NCBI RefSeq assembly: GCF_003324165.1
Contig: NW_025407823.1
Coordinates: 558,001-622,000 of the forward strand
Direction: 5' to 3'
Length of the DNA stretch: 64,000 nucleotides
From: Naegleria lovaniensis
Taxonomy: Eukaryota > Heterolobosea > Eutetramitea > Acrasida > Naegleriidae
The stretch's first letter is position 1, and every line of letters starts with the position of its first letter. The notes under the pieces are model-generated. The model was not told the origin of the DNA, did no database searches, and worked only from the letters and a program-made list of their open reading frames with translations. A program made the translations under genes and the position numbers. Below, piece by piece: positions 55,883 through 64,000 of the stretch.

Positions 55883-56623
55883 TTAATTCAAAAGCTCGTT
55901 TATTGACAACATTCGTCTTTGAGGTCTTTGCATTGCAGAGGGTATTGTAGAATGCCTCAAGATAGGCCTCACTTCTTCTGACTTTGTTGCCTTTAACGGT
56001 GATTGTTTTTGCAATTCTTCATCATGACACAGCAAATCATCGTCCATACAACAATGAGTCAAAAGGAAACTTCTTCGTCTTTGGGATGCTTCACCTGTAC
56101 TGGTTGAACATTGAGTGGTGGTGGTCTGAGGTTGTTGTCGACGTGGAATGGAGGTGTTAACTGCTTCAGAAAAACCATCAGCATTCGATCGAGAGGTAAA
56201 CATGTTGGAAGGAATATCATTCTTCATGGTGAATGAGGGTATTGGTGTGCTCTCTTTTGGTTTACCATTGGTCTTTCTGGATCGAATGGGTGTCAATTCT
56301 TGGTTATTGGTGGTCTGTACAAAATCCAATAACACTTGTTCATAGGGCATGGTTTGAACTTTCCTTGCTTTTCTCGAAACACACATGAAACAGTTCGCCT
56401 CGTGAATGGTGAACGGGCTATGAAAGAAAAACTCTGAGGTGGTTTTGGGAGTTGTTTTGTGAGGTTTTTGAATTTTGTTGTAGTGTGCTACGCTCCGAGG
56501 TGGTAATGTCATTGTAGATGTGCTGCTCTTGGGAAAGGAAACAGTGTTTGTTGGTTGTTGTGATTTCGAAGAGACCTTGGATGTTACTTTTTGTGCACGT
56601 TGTTGTGGTGGTTGTTGAATCAT
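55883..56623 (-). CDS. Disordered Gln/Ser/Thr-rich protein, unknown
   Basis: A 246-residue single-exon protein, mostly low complexity (Gln, Pro, Ser, Thr) with a short region of more regular character (FTIHEANCFMCVSRKARKVQTMPYEQVLLDFVQ) around residues 70-105. Cys pairs (CFMC, HCCMDDDLLC) could bind metal or be palmitoylated. The C-terminus (RRMLSINELLN) looks like a short linear motif. No family is recognised and no signal peptide is present. A real ATG and uniform codon use support it as coding. Confidence 0.5.
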   Translation of the reverse strand: MIQQPPQQRAQKVTSKVSSKSQQPTNTVSFPKSSTSTMTLPPRSVAHYNKIQKPHKTTPKTTSEFFFHSPFTIHEANCFMCVSRKARKVQTMPYEQVLLDFVQTTNNQELTPIRSRKTNGKPKESTPIPSFTMKNDIPSNMFTSRSNADGFSEAVNTSIPRRQQPQTTTTQCSTSTGEASQRRRSFLLTHCCMDDDLLCHDEELQKQSPLKATKSEEVRPILRHSTIPSAMQRPQRRMLSINELLN

Positions 56624-57186
56624 TGTTGTTTGTTTGAGGTATTTGTTTTGTGGAGATTCTTGTACTGAGAGTGGTTGTTCACTTGATGCTTATATAATTC
56701 GTAACGATGCATCTCACATCAGAGCTGTCTGTTAGCAATTACGATGAAATGTAGTCCAATAAAATGTATTTTTGTGGCGTATCTTGATAAAAATAACAAT
56801 ATTCCACATGTAAAAATTTGTTTCGTGATAGGAACTGAAAATAGAAGATCCACCATAGGGAAAATACTCCTTTTGAAGTAGTTTAGGATTCCAAATTGAA
56901 CAATGAGACAGCACTCTTTCATACAACACGCTCTTCTTTGTCAACGTTTGAGTTATTTAGTGTTTATGGTGATGTAGAGAGATATATTCTTGGAGTTGGG
57001 GTTTCATTTGTCATTTCTTGTCGATTCGAGAATATTCTCCATCACCCATTTCCTTTTCTAATGAAAAATAGCCTTGTTGTGTCATTTGTCCACCATTCTC
57101 ATTCCCATTTCCCAACACGTCACTATTTCCTTGTTCATCGAATTAGAAACTATAAAATATTTCGAGTTGTTATTGCAGTGTTATTG
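56624..57186. other. Intergenic, 560 bp
   Basis: AT-rich, between the disordered-protein gene start and the 3' end of the BTB gene. A plus-strand frame (56896-57237) lacks an ATG start and overlaps the neighbouring gene; I do not call it. Nothing else is seen. Confidence 0.45.
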
Positions 57187-58845
57187 TTAATTGGTGTCCT
57201 TATTTTGTTGAGATGTTCCATTATCAACATTCAATAAATAATTTCCAACTTTGTTTGAAAAATTGGCTTGAGAGATGGATGGATGCATTTTCAACGGTTT
57301 AGAGATGGATTTTACCAACACGAAGGAGTTGTGTGCCTCTATCGAAGTTTGATTTTCGTTGTGGATCATTTCTGCAAGTCCATAAAATTCAGCTTCAAGT
57401 AAAAAAACAGGCCAATCGTGCAACTTGACTGAAACATATCCAACTTGCAGGAATTGATAAATTAAATTGAAATATTTGGAAGGTCTATCGATCAAAAATC
57501 TACCTTGATCGTCCATATTACCATAAGATTCTAATCTATAAATTCTCTTATCAAAACCAGCTCTTGCAAGTATCAGCTCACTGACTGTTAACTGAATATC
57601 AGAAAATACGAGAATAAAATAGCCTTCATATATTCTTTTTGGACTTGATGACCCTCTCGAATTTTCTTTTGCTTGTTGAAGATTATTTGTTGATATTGAG
57701 TTTCTTCTTGACATTTGTGGTGGATTAATGGAAGATTGAAGTTCATTCTGATATTCAGGAGTGTTTCTGAGCTCCCGTAAACGTTCTACAAAACGTTGAG
57801 GGCGATCACAGAGGCATAAATTGGAAGCTGATAGTCTTTCCCAGCTCTTCAAATGACTTCTAATGTGCGCATAATGAAAACATTCTGATTTTTTCACCTC
57901 CAAAATTAAAATCCATAAATTAGGAAAATTGGTTGCTTTCTTAAATTCAAGTCTATAATGAATGCCAACTCTAGGTGTAGGAGTGATCTGAAAATTCCTA
58001 ATGCAGTTGTCAAAAAGAAGTCGTATTTTGTCGCGTTGTTTCTCGCTCAGTTTCATTCCAAAAACTACTCCATCATCTCTAACACCAAATACAAGGGCTC
58101 CTCCATTCGAATTTAAAAAAGCTAATAAATACTCCGTTAATCTTTCACCAAGCTTGGCATAATCCACAACACCATCCACAGCTGTAGTTGCGGCGGTAGT
58201 AGAAGTAGATGGAGAGAAGTGCGCATGTTTGTGCTCTGCAGTAGGAGTTGGAGATTTATCAAACGATCCTATTGCGTCGGAGATGAGCTCTTTCTCTAAT
58301 TTTTGTGATTCTTCCTTGCTTGTTGTTTTGAAATTCATATAATCACTAAAAACAGTCAATTTGTAATCTACAGTATTTCCTTCATCCACTGGTAGTTGTT
58401 CACCAACTGTGAAATCGACACTTTCAATCCAATACCAATTTTCTTGTTGTGGAGATGCCACTGTTGATGAGGATCGACTTCCTCCATTGCTTGTGTTGAT
58501 GGTGATATTAGAGCCGATATTGTTGATGTTGTTTCCGTTACCACTGTAACAAGGAGAGGCATTGACATGACGAACGCTTGAAGTAAAAAGTGATAGTTGT
58601 GGATGTTGATGTTTGTTAGTATTATTATTATTACAGGAAGTATCACAAGTTGTATGTTCCATCATGGTTGTGGGATTAGAAGCGAGAGGTGGGGGAGAAA
58701 TATCACCTCCATCATCATCACCAACAAATTCATCATTGTTGTTCACAAATTCTTCGCGAAGTGATGTTGGAATTAGCGATGATGAGGATGGCGGAGATGA
58801 TGTATTAATGCCATGGGTTGATGACATTTCTGTGTTCTTATTCAT
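57187..58845 (-). CDS. Schlafen/AlbA_2-like and KCTD-type BTB fusion protein
   Basis: A 552-residue single-exon protein. After a Ser/Thr/Asn-rich first 130 residues comes an AlbA_2/Schlafen-type domain (about 140-330): DYKLTVFSDYMNFKTTS, then LTEYLLAFLNSNGGALVFGVRDDGVVFG, the signature NxGG...GVxDDGxxxG of that fold. At about 390-500 lies a BTB/T1 domain of the KCTD kind (QLTVSELILARAGFD, GRFLIDRPSKYFNLIYQFLQ, FLLEAEFYGLAEMI). KCTD-type BTBs pair with cullin-3 ubiquitin ligases or form oligomers; AlbA_2 domains occur in Schlafens and bacterial regulators that bind nucleic acid or ATP. A protein linking the two could target AlbA_2-bound substrates for ubiquitylation; that is inference. I know no common protein with this pairing. 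Confidence 0.75.
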   Translation of the reverse strand: MNKNTEMSSTHGINTSSPPSSSSLIPTSLREEFVNNNDEFVGDDDGGDISPPPLASNPTTMMEHTTCDTSCNNNNTNKHQHPQLSLFTSSVRHVNASPCYSGNGNNINNIGSNITINTSNGGSRSSSTVASPQQENWYWIESVDFTVGEQLPVDEGNTVDYKLTVFSDYMNFKTTSKEESQKLEKELISDAIGSFDKSPTPTAEHKHAHFSPSTSTTAATTAVDGVVDYAKLGERLTEYLLAFLNSNGGALVFGVRDDGVVFGMKLSEKQRDKIRLLFDNCIRNFQITPTPRVGIHYRLEFKKATNFPNLWILILEVKKSECFHYAHIRSHLKSWERLSASNLCLCDRPQRFVERLRELRNTPEYQNELQSSINPPQMSRRNSISTNNLQQAKENSRGSSSPKRIYEGYFILVFSDIQLTVSELILARAGFDKRIYRLESYGNMDDQGRFLIDRPSKYFNLIYQFLQVGYVSVKLHDWPVFLLEAEFYGLAEMIHNENQTSIEAHNSFVLVKSISKPLKMHPSISQANFSNKVGNYLLNVDNGTSQQNKDTN

Positions 58846-59273
58846 CTTTTTAGAGATTCACAATTTTCTTTCGTTGGAATATATTTAACAAGAAGAAATA
58901 GTTGGATTGATATCCAGCTATGAGCAAATGAATGGAGTTAATGAACCAGTGATCTCGTTCAACCCGAACCGAATTAGACAAGAAAACGGCAGAGTAAAAA
59001 AATAGATATTTTTTAGGCTCCTTTTTGAACAAAAGCCATCATATGAAAGATGCCTAGCGTCATGGTTAATGGACATTACACTTGATGTTATCATTTAAAA
59101 AGTAATATATTGGGTCGTTAGGAATTACGGTTCATGTTGATGAAATGGAAATTGATGATGGAGCAATGTCTAGACAATTTCGAGAACTGATCATTTCCAC
59201 TAGGATCCATTTTCAAATGACGAAATGGTTTTTCTCAAAATGATCATACGAAAGCAACAAAAAATTGGGTCAG
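58846..59273. other. Divergent intergenic region
   Basis: About 430 bp between the BTB-fusion start and the flippase start, holding both promoters. AT-rich, no clear motif. Confidence 0.45.
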
Positions 59274-62200
59274 ATGCTTTCTCATTCCATTTCAGCTTCA
59301 ACCGTTGTGCAAACAAGCATCTCGGATGTGTCCTTGTTGAGCATGCCAAGAGAGGGGTCTTCTACTGAGCTTTTAAATATCAGTGAAGAGCGAGATGTTA
59401 TGAAAGAGGTAAACGAGTTTGCTCAAGATGAACATCAGGTGAGAATTAATGATTGGAACTGGAATTCCAAACAAACTAAAAAGGGGTATCTTGGATTTAA
59501 AGTGAAGAGATTTCCTTCCAACACTGTAAAAACAACGAAGGTTTGTGTTTCAGTGAAATTATTTGCATCTATGTATGGGTTGTTGACATGAAATTTAACA
59601 TACAGTACACTTGGTGGAATTTTCCAGTGTTAAATCTATTTCATCAATGTAGAAGGTTTGTATTTCATGACCACTTGATTGCTCAAAAAACACAAGAGTC
59701 GGAACCATTTATTTCGTTTTCCAGATGATTATTTCTCTGATTCCGGGTGTGGTCACGATACCAGTCCCTCTCATCATTCTTCCTGTAATTTTTATCATCT
59801 CTGTGAATATGATACGAGAAGGAGGAGAGGACTTTCTTCGCTACCTAAATGATCGCAGGGTGAATTTTCGTCACACCTATGCGTTGAGAGAAGGAATATT
59901 TTGTAAAATACATACTTGTGACGTCAAGGTTGGTGACATTGTAAAAGTGGAGCAAGACGATATATTACCTGCAGATATTCTTTTAGTAGGCTCAAGTCAA
60001 GAAGATTCAAGCTGTAAAATTGAGACCGCCAACCTCGATGGAGAGTCTTCGTTAAAGTCTAGATATTCTCCCAAGTGGTCACAGGTTTACAATTCGATAG
60101 AATCTCTTTTAAATTTGAAAGGCCAGATCAAGTGTCAAAAACCTAATGAACACTTGTACAAATTCAGCGGAGCCATTTACTTAGAGAATGAAAAACAAGA
60201 GATTCCATTATCGCATCTTAATTTACTGTTGAAGGGATGCAAATTGAAAACAGAATGGATATTTGGTCTCGTTGTTTACACAGGAGAAGATACGAAGGCA
60301 ATGAAAAATATGAACAAATCGATCGTGAAATTCAGTTATGTCAACAAAATGCTGAACGTTACGGTTGGCATTATGTTTGGCGTGCAAATTTCATTTTGCT
60401 TGGCCTACACGATTGCTAAAACATATCTAGAGTTTTCAAATCCATATTATTATCTAGGTACACCAAAGTCTGGAAGCGAAAGTATTGCCGTAGTTGCCAT
60501 CATGTCATTTCTCACGTATATCATTAGTTTTGCTCACTTTATTCCAGTGTCATTACTTGTCTCTTTTGAATTGGTAAAGGCCCTACACGCTTGGTTTATT
60601 TCAATGGACAATGAAATGGCTATTGTTGAACGGTCTAACGATTCCAATGTGGAAAGTATCAACAAGGAAAATGCAGATTCAAAATTTATTTCCTCTATTG
60701 CCATTTCTAGCGATTTGAACTGTGACCTCTCTAAAATCGACATGATATTTTCAGATAAGACCGGAACATTGACCGAAAATTTGATGGTGTTCAAAAAGGC
60801 TGCCATAGGAAGGGATTTGCAAGTATTTTGTGATAGTAATAATGAAAAAGGAAGCTTAGGGGAAACGATAGAGTCTTTTAAAAACCACATCCCAATCTGT
60901 CAGGAAAAACCACTCGATTACACTGATAATGGACTCACTGAAAGGCCCCCTATGACTGAAGAACAATTCTTCTTCTCAATTATGACGTTACTAACTATGT
61001 CTTTATGTCATAATGTTTCTGTTAGACCTGTCAAACATACTCGTGACAATGGAGAGAAAACACATGAAGTTACTTTCGAAGGCGAGAGTGTGGATGAAGT
61101 GGCACTTGTATTGGGAGCCTTGAATAACCAATTTTCTCTTGTTTTCATGTCAGACAAGAAAACTGTGTTAAAAGTATTCAATAAGGAATATTCTTTTGAA
61201 AGATTATCAGAGATACCATTTACTCCAGAACGAAAGAGAATGACGACGGTATTCAAAATTTCGCAGGAGTTCCTTAAAGACTTTCCAATATTCGAGAGAA
61301 TTTGCATTGGCCAATGTGAAGAAGATATTTGTGCTGACAATGATGGCGTCATTGCTTGTTTCACCAAAGGAGCAGATTCTTTTTTATATCCACTTCTTGA
61401 ACAGGCCAATAGACAGCCAATTCAGTCGAACATTGATGAACAGTCATCAACTTTTGCAAGCGAAGGCCTTCGAACCTTGCTGCTGTGCTATAAGCTCTTG
61501 TCTAAGGAGACATTCCAAGAATGGAATATAAGATATAATGCAGCAAAATCTTTAGTTCTAGATACCGCTAGAAAACAAGCAATGGACAAGTGTGAAAAAG
61601 ACCTTGAAAAAGATTTGATATTTGTGGGATGCACTGCAATTGAGGACATTTTACAAGATGAAGTTCCATCCACCATAAAATTCTTTATGGATTCTGGTAT
61701 TCAAATTTGGATGCTTACAGGTGATAAACGAGAGACTGCGGTCAAGACGGCAGGAATGGCAGGTATGCTGAACGAGAATTCCGTGACATTCACTCTTGAC
61801 GGAGACAATGGGCTGATTTCCGGGAGCGAAGTGTGTGCAAAGGTTATATCCGAATATTTGGCAGAAATAGCAAAACTATCGCAACATCAAACCAAGAATG
61901 TGACGTTAGTATTGGATGGGAAAGCGTTTTCACATTGTTTAGACGAACCACTTGCTCTTTTCAAAGAGCTAATCAAGAAGTGCACTAATGTCATTTTTTG
62001 CCGATCAACACCAAAACAAAAATCGCAACTAGTCACTTTTGCACGAAGAGAATTGAAAAAGAGAGTTCTCGCAATTGGTGATGGAGCAAATGATGGTACG
62101 TATTGTTTTTTTGGCTAACAGTGGTAACATTTGTTGTAGTTCCAATGATTCAAAAAGCAAATGTAGGCGTTGGAGTTATTGGCAAAGAAGGAAATCAAGC

Positions 62201-62978
62201 CAAGATGTCTTCAGACTTTGCAGTTCCTAAATTTCGAATGTTAAAACGATTAATTGCAGTTCATGGAAGATACTCTTTGAAGAGAATTGCAACTTTCATC
62301 AATTACTACATTTACATGAATTTAGGAATTGTTTTTATTCAGGTCCTATATTCATTCTTTACAAGATTTTCAGGACAAGCACTCACTGAAGATTTTGTTG
62401 TAATTTTTACGACGCTGTTTTTTCAACAACTTAATCCTCTAAGTTTTGGATTATTTGAAAAAGATATTTCCGAGAGTTATTTACAAGATTCAAAAGTTGG
62501 ACCAAAACTACTGTCATCTCTAAGAAAGGAAAATGTATTTAACCTTTATACATTTGTGAAATGGATAGGAGGAGGAATTATTCATGTCATTATCATTTTT
62601 TTCGTGTGCATATATGGAACAGAGCGAAGCATTTTGACAAATGGCAAAGATGATGGGCTTTGGATGAAGACAGTTCTTGTCAACTCGTGTAGTTTCATGG
62701 TTATGAATTTGAAATGTTATCTTGAATTTGAGTATGTGACACCATTTCACCATTTCGCAATGGCCTTTTCCTTTGCGACATTTTATGGATTTAATTTGTT
62801 GTATGCGGCAGCTGAAACTGCTCCGCTCTATAACATTTGGTACTCGTGTGCTCAATCACCAGTATTTTGGTTTACCCATTTACTGTGTCTAGTTTCAACA
62901 TTGGGTATCGATTTCACACTCCATCACCTCAAAGAGCTATTCTTTCCAGATTATTATCAACAATTGAAGCGTAAATGA
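59274..62978 (+). CDS. P4-type ATPase, phospholipid flippase
   Basis: Exons 59274-59540, 59606-59659, 59725-62095 and 62140-62978 give 1176 residues. It flips aminophospholipids to the cytosolic leaflet of Golgi, endosome or plasma membrane. Landmarks: first helices near LIPGVVTIPVPLIILPVIFI; actuator NLDGESSLKSR (most P4 members have DGET); phosphorylation site FSDKTGTLTENLM; nucleotide-binding FTKGADSFLYPL; TGDKRETA; the hinge GDGANDVPMIQKANVGVGV, split by the last intron; and a C-terminal block of about six helices. The first two introns use weak donors (GTTTGT, GTATTT). Joined this way, the usual N-terminal ANxYFL motif after QFRR is missing, so an exon boundary may be off by a few codons or the motif is lost. 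A CDC50-type partner is expected but not in this window. Confidence 0.9.
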
Positions 62979-63133
62979 GTGTTGTATCTTTATGGACAAA
63001 ATGAATTAAATTATGCGATTATTTTCTTTGGCCACCATGAATGTTCCTCCTCAAAAACAAAATTATGATGAATTTTTGCATTCATACGAATAATTCTTTG
63101 TAATATGTGGCTCAAATAAATTAGTGTGAAATA

Positions 63134-63676
63134 TTACTTTGTCTTGTTTGCTCTTAAATCTCTAGCGATGAGTTCCCTCTTATGATCCATTCTCAAAACC
63201 AATGTACCAATTAATACAGGGAAAATTAATTGAACTACAATAAGCAAAATAACAACATGACTCTTAGCCCATCGGTAAACCGAGAGAAAACTCAGCCAAG
63301 AAAATCTCTCCGACTGAGACAAGCCATCCAATCCTCGCAGCCACCCAATGAACAACTCAAATAAGACTGATAATAATAACCACCAAATGCCGATCAAAAA
63401 CATATTTCGCTTCCTCTCAAAGGAAAACACCTGATGGGATGTATTGGCTTCCTCTTGTTTTAAAGCTTGATTTTTAAATTTCCTCTTTTGTACAAAAAAG
63501 TAATAAATGATCATCAAATTGATGAGAATGAAAGAAATGGTAGCAAAGATATGAGACCATAATTCACCTGCCAGAGGCTCATACACATTACTACGGAGAA
63601 AACTGTTCGACACCGATAAAATTAGGAAAGCTAGCCAAAATACGCTTGAATGAAACAGCAACAATGATGTCTGCAT
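63134..63676 (-). CDS. Four-helix membrane protein, unknown
   Basis: A 180-residue single-exon protein from ATG 63676. Four hydrophobic segments are evident: FHSSVFWLAFLILSVSNSF, HIFATISFILINLMIIYYFF, MFLIGIWWLLLSVLFELFIGWL and VVILLIVVQLIFPVLIGTLVL. Charged loops (QKRKFKNQALKQEE, FERKRN) lie between, and the tail is basic. I recognise no family. The frame extends 13 codons upstream but only to a GTG, so the ATG is preferred. The gene at 63885 runs away from it on the other strand. Confidence 0.6.
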   Translation of the reverse strand: MQTSLLLFHSSVFWLAFLILSVSNSFLRSNVYEPLAGELWSHIFATISFILINLMIIYYFFVQKRKFKNQALKQEEANTSHQVFSFERKRNMFLIGIWWLLLSVLFELFIGWLRGLDGLSQSERFSWLSFLSVYRWAKSHVVILLIVVQLIFPVLIGTLVLRMDHKRELIARDLRANKTK

Positions 63677-63884
63677 TTTTTCTTTTGTTGGAATGTTCCT
63701 TCCAATTCCTTTCACATTTTCAAAACATCCCTTTATTCATTGACCAAGTCAAAGCCAACCAATGTCGATGGACGGTCCAGGTTTCCATAATGACCTTGGA
63801 AAGATCAATCCAAAAAGTTCAACCACAACAACACCCAAAAAATTCGTTACACAGCAAAGTGCGCTTTTTTAAATTTTGAAAAAA

Positions 63885-64000
63885 ATGTCTTTTGGCAATC
63901 AAACCAAAGAACGGCCAGTGACTTCCTTGCGATTTTATGTTCCTCTTCAACCTATTGATTTTGAGTCTTATGAGGATCCGAGAGCGAGTGCTTTTCAAAC
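63885..64000 (+). CDS. Start of a gene cut by the window edge
   Basis: An ATG in a good A-rich context (AAAAAATG) opens a frame that runs uninterrupted to the last base, encoding about 38 residues (SFGNQTKERPVTSLRFYVPL and beyond). The residue mix is protein-like, with no signal peptide. Function unknown. Confidence 0.5.
   Translation, partial: MSFGNQTKERPVTSLRFYVPLQPIDFESYEDPRASAFQ

Noticed and set aside
56896-57237. 113-codon plus-strand frame with a hydrophobic C-terminus
   Set aside because: No ATG start, overlaps the 3' end of the BTB-fusion gene, and lacks protein-like composition in its first half.

Overview
This looks like nuclear DNA of a heterolobosean amoeba, most likely Naegleria. 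It is AT-rich, genes are packed 60-500 bp apart on both strands, and introns are short (44-165 bp, GT...AG). The proteins mix Ser/Asn/Gln/Thr-rich disordered tracts with conserved eukaryotic domains, and several families (a DUF4116-like repeat, a kinase-ATPase-cyclase giant, a Fanzor nuclease) fit that group. Exon structures below were rebuilt by eye from splice signals and reading-frame phase. Where the text says the phases fit, the exon lengths sum to whole codons. No transcript or search was available.

Region by region. 1-5.5 kb: a small two-helix membrane protein, then a nearly intact 3.4-kb DNA transposon (949-4359) with inverted repeats of 163/174 bp and an 8-bp target duplication. It encodes a P-element-like transposase joined to a DEDDh exonuclease and sits 9 bp upstream of the start codon of a five-exon gene of unknown function. 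6-11 kb: a 75-residue protein, a degenerate mitochondrial-type sirtuin, the mitochondrial phosphate carrier, a decayed duplicate of the aminopeptidase P gene start, and a small two-exon gene. 11-25 kb: a 1910-residue kinase/STAND ATPase/GAF/class III cyclase, a membrane-anchored aminopeptidase P, a group IV ornithine/arginine decarboxylase, a folate/FAD/NAD-type mitochondrial carrier, and ERGIC-3. 25-37 kb: a giant coiled-coil protein, a small unknown gene, a myristoylatable RCC1-like protein, a secreted protein, and a two-pass membrane RGS protein.

37-41 kb holds a 1242-residue Fanzor (eukaryotic TnpB relative, RNA-guided nuclease family) with a long Pro-rich and two-Myb/SANT-like N-terminal extension. 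Hairpin-rich DNA lies directly downstream of its stop, where a guide-RNA scaffold would be expected. 41.1-42.8 kb is a gene-poor stretch with clustered hairpins. 43-64 kb: a PH-PAS-RasGEF, two large secreted proteins, an antistasin-like Cys-repeat protein, a triple-thioredoxin protein, a DUF4116-like protein, an acyltransferase, a disordered protein, a Schlafen/AlbA_2-BTB fusion, a P4-ATPase lipid flippase, a four-helix membrane protein and the start of another gene.

The host genes do not form an operon. Themes are signalling (cyclase, RGS, RasGEF), mitochondrial transport and metabolism (phosphate carrier, second carrier, sirtuin-like protein), and secretory/membrane function (ERGIC-3, flippase, acyltransferase, secreted proteins). 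The two points most worth following are the transposase-exonuclease transposon and the Myb-extended Fanzor with its putative 3' structured RNA.
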